Made by a program: the position numbers and the translations under genes. The notes under the pieces are model-generated. The model did no database searches, was not told where the DNA came from, and was given only the letters and a program-made list of their open reading frames with translations. 64,000 nt of DNA from Actinomadura viridilutea (GTDB lineage Bacteria; Actinomycetota; Actinomycetes; Streptosporangiales; Streptosporangiaceae): contig PVNI01000013.1 of assembly GCA_003001795.1 (NCBI GenBank), forward strand, positions 62,001-126,000, written 5' to 3'. This document shows positions 26,036 through 34,269 of this stretch, piece by piece. How positions within the stretch are numbered: the stretch's first letter is position 1; each line of letters opens with the position of its first letter.

Positions 26036-27784
26036 GTGGCTGACAGCGGTGGCTCACGGGTGCTTGCCGACCGTTACGTACTGCTGGAGCGCCTCGGCAG
26101 CGGGGGCATGGGAACCGTATGGCGCGCGACTGATCGACTTCTGAGTCGCACCGTCGCCATCAAAGAGATGCATCTTCTCGCCACGGGCGAGGAACTCGAC
26201 AAGCAAGCCGCCCGGGCGCGCAGGGAAGCGCACACCATCGCTCGGATATCCCACCCGAACGTCGTCAACGTCTACGACCTCGTGGAGCAGGACGAGCGGC
26301 TGTGGCTCGTGATGGAGCTCGTCGACGGGCCCTCGCTGAAGGACCACGTCAAGGCGAACGGGCCGATGAGCCCGTCCGCCGTCGCCGACATCGGTCTGCA
26401 ACTCCTGTCCGCTCTGGAGGCCGTGCACGCCGCCGGTGTGCTGCACCGGGACCTCAAGCCGGGCAATGTCCTGCTGCGCCGCGACGGCAAGGCGGTGCTC
26501 TGCGACTTCGGCGTCGCGGCGCTGGCCGGAGCCGAGTCGATCACCACGACCGGCGCGGTGGTGGGGTCGCTGGGATACATCGCCCCGGAACGGTTGAGCG
26601 GCGGGCATGCGGGACCGCCCAGCGACTTGTTCTCCCTCGGCGTCACCTTGTGTGCACTGCTGTCCGGCCGTCCCCCGTTCGCCCGTCCGGAAGCCGCCGG
26701 GGTGATCAACGCCGTCCTCCGAGAGGACCCGGAGATCCCGGCCGCCGCGGGACCGCTGCGCGCCCTACTCGAAGCGCTGCTGCGCAAGAACCCGGCCGAC
26801 CGCCCCTCCATCGCGGAGGCGCGCGAGATGCTGCGGTCCCTCACCACGACGGCAACGGCCACGCCGGACGTTTCGAAGGCGACACGCAAGTGGAACACGG
26901 CTCCGCGCCGAACCCTGCTCGGCTTGGCGGCGTTGCTGTGCGCCGCCGTCCTGCTCGGCGTCGCCGTCACCACGGGTGTCCTGATGAGCCGATTGGGCAG
27001 CGAGGCCGATGCCCTCTCGGGGGCGGTCGCCTCCGCGCGATCGTCCGGTCAGGACTCGATGGACACCACGCGTCCGACCCCTGTCGACGCGGTCATGCCG
27101 GTTCCGGGCGATCCGGGTTCCACTGCCCCGGGCGACTACTGGATGTTCTCTGATGACACCTTCATCCGGTTCCGCGCCGCGAAGTCGGACTACCCGGTGA
27201 GGAGGCGCCACACGGCCGTCATGCGGCTCAAGGAATGGGACGACACGTTCGAGAACCTTCCCGAGTCCCGCAAGAAGATTGACGCGGCGCTACCAGTGCC
27301 GGGGTCCGCCGACGAGTATTGGGTGTTCTCCGGGAGCCGGTACATCCGGATCCGGCTCACCAAGTCCGGCGAGAAGTACGAGGACACGCTCGTGGCGGGG
27401 CCGAGGCCGCTCACCGACTGGAAGAACGCTTTCGGCGAGCTGACGGCCAAGGGCATCGACGCCGTGATGCCGACGCCGGACGACCCGACCCAGTACTGGG
27501 TGTTCGCCGGCGACCAGTACGTCCGGACCCGGCTGGACGGCGAAGGCCCCGGCGGCCAGGCCACCTACGGCCCCTCCGGCCTCGACGCGTGGACCGGCAC
27601 GTTCAACCGGTTCCCCGACTTCAGACAGAAGATCGACGCGGTGCTGCCCGTGCCGGGCGCGCGGAACGACTACTGGGTGTTCTCTGGAACGCGGTACATG
27701 AAGATCCGGGTCACCGACGTCGAATACAAGGACACGGTGCTCGAGGGCCTCCACAACCTCCTCAACTGGACCGCCCTCGACTGA
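26036..27784 (+). CDS. Transmembrane Ser/Thr protein kinase with extracellular hemopexin-like domain
   Basis: A 582-residue receptor-type kinase. Residues ~10-285 are a PknB-like kinase: Gly-rich loop GSGGMGTVW, catalytic Lys in VAIKE, HRDLKPGN, DFG, and APE. All catalytic residues are present. One membrane helix lies at ~294-318 (LLGLAALLCAAVLLGVAVTTG). The outside part has four repeats starting near residues 349, 414, 474 and 532. Each begins (P/I)DAxxPxPG, then DYW(V/M)FSGxRYI(R/K)IR, which is the hemopexin-like blade pattern, enough for one four-bladed propeller. Usual actinomycete kinases carry PASTA, NHL or other sensors instead. GTG 26036 follows AGTAGG; ATG 26015 would add seven residues. 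No obvious partner gene is adjacent. Ligand unknown; hemopexin blades bind proteins, metal ions or heme. Confidence 0.88.
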   Translation: MADSGGSRVLADRYVLLERLGSGGMGTVWRATDRLLSRTVAIKEMHLLATGEELDKQAARARREAHTIARISHPNVVNVYDLVEQDERLWLVMELVDGPSLKDHVKANGPMSPSAVADIGLQLLSALEAVHAAGVLHRDLKPGNVLLRRDGKAVLCDFGVAALAGAESITTTGAVVGSLGYIAPERLSGGHAGPPSDLFSLGVTLCALLSGRPPFARPEAAGVINAVLREDPEIPAAAGPLRALLEALLRKNPADRPSIAEAREMLRSLTTTATATPDVSKATRKWNTAPRRTLLGLAALLCAAVLLGVAVTTGVLMSRLGSEADALSGAVASARSSGQDSMDTTRPTPVDAVMPVPGDPGSTAPGDYWMFSDDTFIRFRAAKSDYPVRRRHTAVMRLKEWDDTFENLPESRKKIDAALPVPGSADEYWVFSGSRYIRIRLTKSGEKYEDTLVAGPRPLTDWKNAFGELTAKGIDAVMPTPDDPTQYWVFAGDQYVRTRLDGEGPGGQATYGPSGLDAWTGTFNRFPDFRQKIDAVLPVPGARNDYWVFSGTRYMKIRVTDVEYKDTVLEGLHNLLNWTALD

Positions 27785-27985
27785 ACCGCCCCGGATTTCC
27801 TTGGAGGACCGCCGGATATGGCGGATGGACGGCTCAGGTGGCGCCACTAGCTGTGGGCCGCGGTACAGCCGGCAGCGGTGGCGGAGAGTGCCCGCCGGTA
27901 GACGGCGATCACATCGTTGACGGTCTGCAGCTCGGCGACCGTTGGCTCCTGGTTCGCCGCGCGGCGGGTGGACGGGGCGGCGCGG

Positions 27986-28399
27986 TCAGGCGTACACGTG
28001 GGCGGCCCACTGGTTGAGACGCATCCTCTGGAGGCGGGTGAGCTCGGGGGGCTCGTACCGCTGCGCTCTGATGTGGTCGAGGAAGTCGCCCGGCAGGGCC
28101 AGGCCGTACTTGCGGACGTAGTAGGCCAGGTCGTGGGGCCACACCCAGGTCCCGTCACTGTGCAGGGACGGGCCGCCGGCCAGCTCGGGTTCGCCCTCGC
28201 GCAGCTCGCCGGCGAGCAGGTCCTCGCTTGCCTCCATCACCAGCGTCACCCAGTGTGCCTCCGTCAGGTACTTGTGCACCCGGGGCAAGTCATCAAGGCG
28301 AACGTCCGGGGCCGCGTCGCGGATGGAGGGGAGGTCGATCCCCCGAAAGTGGCCCTGCTCCCGGTAGAAGCCGACGATGCGAAAGCCCTTGAGCTCCAT
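27986..28399 (-). CDS. Hypothetical protein, possibly a small cytosolic domain
   Basis: A 137-residue acidic-to-neutral protein with no membrane segment. It has a predicted alpha/beta first half (FRIVGFYREQGHFRGIDLPS) and a Trp/Tyr-rich end (WVWPHDLAYYVRKYG). ATG 28399 is preceded by AAGGGCAC. Codon use is normal for the genome, which supports coding. I do not recognise the family. Just downstream (27850-27985, minus) another frame reads QTVNDVIAVYRRALSA, possibly a decayed neighbour. Single orphan genes like this next to accessory loci are sometimes immunity or effector proteins, but nothing here shows it. Confidence 0.6.
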   Translation of the reverse strand: MELKGFRIVGFYREQGHFRGIDLPSIRDAAPDVRLDDLPRVHKYLTEAHWVTLVMEASEDLLAGELREGEPELAGGPSLHSDGTWVWPHDLAYYVRKYGLALPGDFLDHIRAQRYEPPELTRLQRMRLNQWAAHVYA

Positions 28400-28992
28400 T
28401 CCGTGCCCTTCGTCAGCCTTGTGGGCGAGCTTCTTCCGGTTTCACCGCAGTCGATGAGGGCGACCCCGTTGTTGCGGTGTGCCGCCGACCTCCGCTCGAA
28501 CGTGATCTCCCATCGTATTGGCCCATTCCTGCACCCACCCGCGGCGGTTGCCCGAGTGATAGGACGGCAGGCGGTCCGCATCACAGTCGGGGATTTCACG
28601 ATCGTTCAGTGGGGCGGACGAGCCTTGTGGCCGTCGCCGGGATCGGCGCGAATGGTTCGGGGCTGGGCAGCGCCCTGCCGGATAGGGATGTCCGCAATCA
28701 GACATCTGCTCCATAAGTCGATAAAGCTCCTAAGCTCGAGTTCATTGATCGGTCCCCAGGGCTGAGGAGAGCGTGACGTCGGAGCGGGTGTCGGCAGGGG
28801 TCGATGTTTGTCGCCCCAGTGTGACGCGGCTGTACGGCCATCGCCTGGTCGGCGAGGGACAGCTGTCCGGTCGACCTGCTGAAACGGCGGCCCGAGCTGG
28901 GAAGCCTGCATGCGGTGCCGTTCCCGCTGTCGGACGGTCGGGGCACAACTCAACTGCTACCTGTGCGGCGCCGCACGCGAAGGAGGCCGCGG
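28400..28992. other. Intergenic before the P450, no recognised gene
   Basis: About 590 bp. A minus-strand frame at 28442-28714 (90 residues) has low-complexity Arg/Pro content and no family match. The last 20 bases hold the AGGAGG ribosome site of the P450 gene. Confidence 0.45.
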
Positions 28993-30159
28993 ATGAGCCA
29001 TCCCAGTATCGTCTTCGACCCCTACGGTGAACCCCGCCCGGCGGGCACCAGCCATCGGATGCTGGACGATCTCCGTGAGCGGTACCCGGCGTTCCGAAGT
29101 GAAGCCGGGCACGGATTCTGGGTGCTGACCCGACACGAGGACATCCTCGCGGCCTACCAGGATGTCGCGTCCCATTCCAGCCGCGCGATCTCCGTCATGG
29201 ACCCGAACCCGCCCCACCAGTGGATTCCGATCATGCTGGATCCGCCGGAGCACACCGCGTGGCGGAGGCTGCTGCGCCCGCTGTTCACGCCCGCCCGCGC
29301 CGCCGCGATGGAGGGCGCCATCCGGCACCGATGCATCGAACTGATCGAAGGCCTGGCCGACAAGGGGTCGTGCGATTTCGTCGCCGACTTCACCCGCCGC
29401 TTCCCCACCACGGTGTTCCTGGAGTTCATGGGGCTGCCCACGGATCGGCTGGAGGAGTTCCTGGAGTGGGAGTACGCGATCCTGCACCCGCCTTCGTCCG
29501 GGGAGGGACGCGTCGAGGCCATGGGCAAGGTGGCGGCCTGCTTCCAAGAGTTGATCGCCGAACGGCGCGCCGACCCCCGCGACGACCTGGTCAGCGCCGC
29601 CATCGCGTTCGAGCCGGACGGCAGGCCGGTCACCGACGGCGAGCTGCTGCAGCTGTGCGTTCTGCTGTTCATGGCCGGGCTGGACACCGTCACCGCCCAG
29701 CTGTCGTACTCGTTCTGGCACCTGGCCCGCCACGACGCCGACCGCGCCCGCATCGTGACCGACCCCGAGATCATCCCCGACGCCGTCGAGGAACTGCTGC
29801 GCGCCTATTCGCTGGTGCTTCCGGCCCGCAAGCTGACCGTCGACGCCGAGGTCCACGGCTGCCCCATGCGCGCCGGCGACATGCTGATGCTGCCGCTCAT
29901 GATGGCCAACCGCGACCCGCGGGCGTTCCGCGACCCGCAGACCGTCGACTTCGACCGCAGGCCGAACCGGCACATCGCCTTCGGCGCGGGCCCGCACCGC
30001 TGCCTCGGGGCCCACCTGGCGCGCCTGGAGCTGCGGGTCGCCCTGGAGGAGTGGCACCGCCGCATCCCGGACTACCGCATCCCGGACGGCGCTCAGCCCA
30101 TGGAACACGCCAGTCTCGTGCTCGGCCTGGACACCCTGCCTCTCACCTGGTCGGTGTGA
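28993..30159 (+). CDS. Cytochrome P450
   Basis: A 388-residue soluble heme monooxygenase. The heme-binding loop is FGAGPHRCLGAHLAR with the axial Cys, the K-helix ExxR is EELLR, and the I-helix oxygen motif is AGLDTVT. The start is ATG 28993 behind a perfect AGGAGG. The class resembles bacterial CYP families that oxidise small molecules such as terpenes or polyketides. There is no ferredoxin gene beside it, so electrons must come from partners elsewhere. It reads as a single-gene unit; the TetR gene 300 bp downstream has its own operator. Confidence 0.95.
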   Translation: MSHPSIVFDPYGEPRPAGTSHRMLDDLRERYPAFRSEAGHGFWVLTRHEDILAAYQDVASHSSRAISVMDPNPPHQWIPIMLDPPEHTAWRRLLRPLFTPARAAAMEGAIRHRCIELIEGLADKGSCDFVADFTRRFPTTVFLEFMGLPTDRLEEFLEWEYAILHPPSSGEGRVEAMGKVAACFQELIAERRADPRDDLVSAAIAFEPDGRPVTDGELLQLCVLLFMAGLDTVTAQLSYSFWHLARHDADRARIVTDPEIIPDAVEELLRAYSLVLPARKLTVDAEVHGCPMRAGDMLMLPLMMANRDPRAFRDPQTVDFDRRPNRHIAFGAGPHRCLGAHLARLELRVALEEWHRRIPDYRIPDGAQPMEHASLVLGLDTLPLTWSV

Positions 30160-30425
30160 GCGACTCCGCCGCGCCCCAGGCCGCTCAGCGCAGCGGGCGT
30201 CCCGGACGGGCAGAACGTCCTGGCGACAAGCCGTGATCCTGGCAGCTGCCAAGGCGATGGACTCGCCTCCACGGCGCAGCTTTCAGCTGTTGCCGAGTCG
30301 CGCTGGGACCGGGGGCGCCACGCCTAGGGGGTTTGGACGGCTGGTGAGCCGTGCAGGGCCGTACGACTGACGTCCTGGATGGCATCCCTTGGCGGGCAGG
30401 TCAGCCCCGGCGATAGCTAGACCGA

Positions 30426-30439
30426 GTTCAGTTTTGAAC
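30426..30439 (+). promoter_or_regulatory. TetR operator palindrome
   Basis: GTTCA-GTTT-TGAAC is an inverted repeat with perfect 5-bp arms, 23 bases before the GTG start of the TetR gene. It probably binds that regulator. Confidence 0.5.
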
Positions 30440-30461
30440 CGAGTATGGCTATGGTGGCCGT

Positions 30462-31070
30462 GTGACAGGGCTACGCCAGCGCAAGAAGGAGCAGACCAGG
30501 CGGCGCATCGCCGCGGTGGCGCTGCGGCTGTTCACCGAGCGCGGTTACGACGCGGTGACGGTGAACGAGATCGCCGAGGCCGCCGAGGTGGCGAAGGCGA
30601 CGCTGTTCGCCTACTTCCCCACCAAGGAGTCCCTCGCCCTGCACGGCGTCGGCGACGACGACCTGGCCGGGATCGTCGCCTCGCGGCCGGACGGCCAGAC
30701 GTTCCTGGACGCCCTCCGAGCGCATTTCCGCGCGTTCGCCGCCAGGCAGATCCCCGAGGCGGACCGCGACGCGCTTCTCGCCCGGGTGCGCGTGATCCAG
30801 GACAGCCCGACGCTGCAGAGCGCCGCGAACGCGCTGCTCTACCAGCAGCGCCAGGCGTTGGCACAGGTCTTGGCCGACGAGTACGGCCCAACGGCCGCCG
30901 CTCTCATGGCCGCCCAGATCGCCGCGTCCCTGCTCACTCTCCAAGAGACGTACTTCCAGCGCCTTCTGGACGGCGCCTCCGCCGAGGACGCCCGCCGCGC
31001 GCTGGCCAAGGACGTCGAACTGGCCTTCGACCTACTGGAAAACGGACTCGAACGCATAGAAAGGCGCTGA
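30462..31070 (+). CDS. TetR family regulator
   Basis: A 202-residue regulator with the helix-turn-helix VTVNEIAEAAEVAKATLFAY near residues 33-52. The C-terminal domain is alpha-helical of unassigned type. It starts at GTG 30462. The next gene begins one base after its stop codon, so regulator and TIM-barrel-like enzyme are co-transcribed. Autoregulation via the palindrome at 30426 is likely. Confidence 0.93.
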   Translation: MTGLRQRKKEQTRRRIAAVALRLFTERGYDAVTVNEIAEAAEVAKATLFAYFPTKESLALHGVGDDDLAGIVASRPDGQTFLDALRAHFRAFAARQIPEADRDALLARVRVIQDSPTLQSAANALLYQQRQALAQVLADEYGPTAAALMAAQIAASLLTLQETYFQRLLDGASAEDARRALAKDVELAFDLLENGLERIERR

Positions 31071-31071
31071 C

Positions 31072-32028
31072 GTGCGCGCACGAGGCATCAACTACGACAC
31101 CGGAACGTTCCCCGGCTCCCAGCTCACTCGGAAGACCTTCGACCCCGAGCATGTCCGGTCCGAGATGGCGGTGATCGCCGGCGACCTGCATTGCGACGCC
31201 GTGCGCATCTCCGGACGCGACGCCGAACGGCTGAGCGTCGCGGCGCGGCACGCGGCCGACGCCGGGCTCGAAGTGTGGTTCTCCCCGTTCCCGATCGACG
31301 TCCCACCGGAGGACGTCCTGCCGTTCTTCGCCGATTGCGCGCGGCGCGCGGAGGCCGTGCGCGAGAGCGGCGCGGAGGTGGTGTTCGTGACCGGATGCGA
31401 ACTCAGCGCCTTCGGTCGCGGCTTCCTTCCCGGCGACACCTACCGCGACCGTCTCCACGCCATGGTCAACGCCGACCTGCAGTGGTGGGCCTCTCTCGGG
31501 CCTGCGATCGAGCGCCTCAACGAATTCCTCGCGGAAGCCGCGGCGACGGTGCGCCGGCACTTCGGCGGGAAGGTCACCTACGCGTCCGGTCCCTGGGAAC
31601 CCGTCGACTGGGAGCCGTTCGACGTGGTGTCCGTCGACGCCTACCGATCGGCACAGAACGCCGACGACTTCCGCATCCACTTGCGCGAGTTCTTCTCCCA
31701 CGGCAAGCCGGTCGCCATCACCGAGTACGGCACGTGCGCCTACCGCGGCGCGGGCGACTTGGGCGGCATGGCCTGGCAGCCGCCGCCGGGGGCGGTCCCG
31801 GACGAGGACGAGCAGGTGCGCTACCTCGACGAACTGCTCGACATCTTCGAGGCCGAAGGCGTCGACACCGCGCTGTGGTTCGCCTTCGCCAACTACGACA
31901 AGCCCCGTGACCGTGACATCGCCTCCTACGGTGTCGTGCGCATGCTCGACGACACCCGGTGGGAACCGAAGAAGGTCTTCCACGCCATGAGCGCCAGGTA
32001 TCAACGGCCGAACGGCCGCCACGACTGA
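31072..32028 (+). CDS. TIM-barrel-like enzyme of the group often labelled 'abortive infection protein'
   Basis: A 318-residue protein. It starts RGINYDTGTFPG and shows alternating strand/helix units like a glycoside hydrolase clan-A barrel. Candidate catalytic acids are the Glu in VTGCELSAFG and the Glu in AITEYGTCAYRGAGD. A conserved end segment is RMLDDTRWEPKKVFHAM. Homologues I remember carry the name 'abortive infection protein' in databases without published proof. The fold suggests sugar hydrolysis or a related reaction. GTG 31072 lies one base after the TetR stop. The pairing suggests that a small molecule induces the enzyme, which fits catabolism better than phage defence. Confidence 0.75.
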   Translation: MRARGINYDTGTFPGSQLTRKTFDPEHVRSEMAVIAGDLHCDAVRISGRDAERLSVAARHAADAGLEVWFSPFPIDVPPEDVLPFFADCARRAEAVRESGAEVVFVTGCELSAFGRGFLPGDTYRDRLHAMVNADLQWWASLGPAIERLNEFLAEAAATVRRHFGGKVTYASGPWEPVDWEPFDVVSVDAYRSAQNADDFRIHLREFFSHGKPVAITEYGTCAYRGAGDLGGMAWQPPPGAVPDEDEQVRYLDELLDIFEAEGVDTALWFAFANYDKPRDRDIASYGVVRMLDDTRWEPKKVFHAMSARYQRPNGRHD

Positions 32029-32070
32029 CGTTCAGCGCGATCGGTTCCCGTTCAGGGACCACCCGGGGCC

Positions 32071-32367
32071 CTACAACGTCTCGCTCACCCAATGCCAGCC
32101 ATGCTGGTCCCTCTGCGCACGGACGAGCTGGGCGCCACTGGAATCCGCGAGTTCGGACACCATCCGGATCAGCTGACGATGAAAATCAGCGGGCGGGCGG
32201 CCAGAGGCCGAGCCCTCCAACAGGGCCACGGTGACCCTCGCCTCATCCCTCAGTTGCGCTGTCAGCCGACCGGTGTCGTCTAAACGGATCAACACGATCG
32301 CATCAGCCCGGACCAAGTCACGACCATCGTGAGTCACGATCCACACGTCGGCAGCCGGTGTGCCCAT
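32071..32367 (-). CDS. Hypothetical small protein
   Basis: A 98-residue protein starting at ATG 32367 behind GAGGAGAG. It begins with a strand-rich part (VWIVTHDGRDLVRADAIVLI) and ends with an amphipathic helix and Trp-containing tail. It is soluble, without cysteines. Codon use is typical. I do not recognise the family. It converges on the TIM-barrel gene with a 42 bp gap. Confidence 0.6.
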   Translation of the reverse strand: MGTPAADVWIVTHDGRDLVRADAIVLIRLDDTGRLTAQLRDEARVTVALLEGSASGRPPADFHRQLIRMVSELADSSGAQLVRAQRDQHGWHWVSETL

Positions 32368-32470
32368 GATCATCTCTCCTCGACTCCGCGCCACATTCGC
32401 CCTTAACACCCATTGCAGCACGCACGGTCGCCTTCGGGGACAAATCACCTACACCCCGAGTCGTGTATCG

Positions 32471-32507
32471 CTCTCTCCCCGCCCCGCCCACCGGGTCGGG
32501 GAGAGAG
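32471..32507. terminator. Strong hairpin, possible terminator
   Basis: Perfect 11-bp arms (CTCTCTCCCCG and its complement) around a 15-nt loop. It lies upstream of the divergent small gene. There is no T-tract, which is usual for actinomycete terminators. Confidence 0.6.
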
Positions 32508-32734
32508 CCGCGTGGGTCAGAAGCACACGGTCGGGCGGTGGCGTACAGGCGCCTCCGCAGTGCAGCGGATCCGAGCCCCAGTCACGCGCGGGGTTTCAGG
32601 GATAGGCGGATCTGCGATAGGTGAATCTGCGCCGTCACCCGGGGCGTCGCCGCCCACGCCGACACCGACGGATTCCTGCTCGGTGGCGGGCAGCCGGTCC
32701 CGGGCGTCGATCATGTCGTGGCCGTGAGACACGG

Positions 32735-32965
32735 CGAACGGTCGCGGACGGCGGATTCATCGCGCTGCCCGCGCCCCTGTGCACCGTCGGCACCGTCCCG
32801 GCCGCCGGGATCATGCTGGTCTTCGGCCTCGACGCGTTCATGTCCGAGTGCCGCGCCCTGGTCGACTTCTCCGGCGCGCGGTCGCCGCAGTCGTCATCGC
32901 CGAGTGGAACGCCTCAAGACCTGAACCGCGCCCGGAAGGCCCTCTCCAGGAAGCCCACCCCCGCC
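32735..32965 (+). pseudogene. Relic of a C4-dicarboxylate transporter (DctA) C-terminus
   Basis: One frame reads GGFIALPAPLCTVGTVPAAG and then IMLVFGLDAFMSECRALVDF. After a frameshift near 32875 a second frame reads AVAAVVIAEWNASRPEP. This is the last membrane segments and tail of the DctA/glutamate symporter family (...G.D.FMSE.R...N...G...A..VVA.WE). The first ~350 residues are absent. Confidence 0.7.
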
Positions 32966-33007
32966 ACGGAAGGCGAAGCCAGGAAGGAAGCCCAGGTCGG
33001 CCAGCTA

Positions 33008-33037
33008 TTCACTCGGTATATACATCGAGTGTATAGT
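33008..33037 (+). promoter_or_regulatory. PadR promoter with overlapping palindromes, probably leaderless
   Basis: TTCACT (33008-33013) and TATAGT (33032-33037) form a -35/-10 pair with an 18-base spacer. TATAGT lies seven bases before the PadR ATG, so transcription should start at or next to the ATG. Two palindromes overlap here: CACTCG...CGAGTG (33010-33031) and TATACA-TCGAG-TGTATA (33019-33035). A bound PadR dimer would cover the promoter. Confidence 0.65.
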
Positions 33038-33044
33038 CGCGCCC

Positions 33045-33575
33045 ATGTCGACTCCGCAGATCCTGCTGGCGTTGCTCGCCGAACGCCCCAAGCACGGATA
33101 CGAGCTCAAGCGGGAACACGACGAGCGGCTCCCGGGGGCCAAGCCGCTGCCGTACGGGCAGGTCTACTCGACGCTGCAGCGCCTGGAGCGGGACGGGCTC
33201 GTGGCCGTCGCCGAGGTCGTCCAGGAGAACGGGCCCGAGCGCACGGTGTACGAGCTGACGCCCAAGGGCGAAGAGCGGATGCGGGCCTGGCTCGCCGAGA
33301 CCGAACCGCCTCTGCCCTACGTCGGCGGCGCGCTGTTCAGCCGCGTCGTCATGGCACTGGTGGCGGGCGGCGACGCACGCGCCGGGCTGGACCGGCAGCG
33401 CGCCGCCCACCTGGAGCGGATGCGCGAGCTGACCCGCGCCAAGACCGCTCCCGGCGCGTCCGTCGCCGAGGTGCTCGCCGCCGACTACGCCCTGCTGCAC
33501 CTGGACGCCGACCTGCGGTGGATGGAACTGGCCGTGCGCCGCCTGGCCGACCTGACCAAGGAGATCAGCCGATGA
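33045..33575 (+). CDS. PadR family regulator
   Basis: A 176-residue regulator with a winged helix at the N-terminus (QILLALLAERPKHGYELKRE, YSTLQRLERDGLV, and the wing PERTVYELTPKGEERM) and a C-terminal coiled-coil dimerisation part. It is the first gene of an operon with an ABC exporter; its stop codon overlaps the ATPase start (ATGA). No ribosome site precedes ATG 33045, in agreement with a leaderless mRNA. PadR proteins usually repress drug-efflux genes and release on drug binding. Confidence 0.94.
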   Translation: MSTPQILLALLAERPKHGYELKREHDERLPGAKPLPYGQVYSTLQRLERDGLVAVAEVVQENGPERTVYELTPKGEERMRAWLAETEPPLPYVGGALFSRVVMALVAGGDARAGLDRQRAAHLERMRELTRAKTAPGASVAEVLAADYALLHLDADLRWMELAVRRLADLTKEISR

Positions 33576-34252
33576 GTCCCCTGCTGCACGCGCGCGGCGT
33601 CGCCAAGACGTTCGGCCGCACCCGGGCGCTGCGCGACGCCTCCCTGTCGATCGACGCCGGAGAGGTCGTGGCGATCTCCGGCCCGAGCGGCTCGGGCAAG
33701 AGCACCCTGCTGCACTGCCTGGCCGAAATCGTCGTCCCCGACGAGGGCGAGATCCACTACGGCGGGACCCGCGTGGACGAACTGGACGAGGACGCCCGCA
33801 CCCGCCTGCGGCGCGAGGCGTTCGGCATCGTGTTCCAGTTCGGCGGTCTGGTGCCGGAGCTGACCGCCGAGGAGAACGTGGCGGTGTCGCTGATGTTCCG
33901 CGGGACCGACCGCGCCGAGGCCTCCGCCGCCGCGCGGGAGTGGCTGGAACGCGTCGGCGTGGGCGACTGCGCCGCGCTGCGGCCCGGCGAGCTGTCGGGC
34001 GGCCAGGCGCAGCGGGTCGCGGTGGCCCGGGCGCTGGCCACCGAACCCGCGGTGATCTTCGCCGACGAGCCCACCGGCGCGCTCGACAGCGTCACCGGCG
34101 AGGAGGTGCTCGGCCTGCTGCTCGGGGCGGCCCGCGAGCGCGGCGCCACCGTCGTCCTGGTCACCCACGACAACCGGATCGCCGCCTACGCCGACCGCGA
34201 GGTCGTGGTGCGCGACGGCGTCGTGTCCGACGTCCCGGCGGTGGCCCGGTGA
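33572..34252 (+). CDS. ABC transporter ATP-binding protein (MacB/LolD type)
   Basis: A 226-residue ATPase. Walker A is GPSGSGKS, the signature is LSGGQAQRVAVARAL, Walker B is AVIFADEPTGALD, and the switch His is in VTHDN. It starts in overlap with the PadR stop and its own stop overlaps a GTG of the permease. It drives the FtsX-type permease that follows. Confidence 0.95.
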   Translation: MSPLLHARGVAKTFGRTRALRDASLSIDAGEVVAISGPSGSGKSTLLHCLAEIVVPDEGEIHYGGTRVDELDEDARTRLRREAFGIVFQFGGLVPELTAEENVAVSLMFRGTDRAEASAAAREWLERVGVGDCAALRPGELSGGQAQRVAVARALATEPAVIFADEPTGALDSVTGEEVLGLLLGAARERGATVVLVTHDNRIAAYADREVVVRDGVVSDVPAVAR

Positions 34253-34269
34253 CCGGGGAAGGGACGCGC

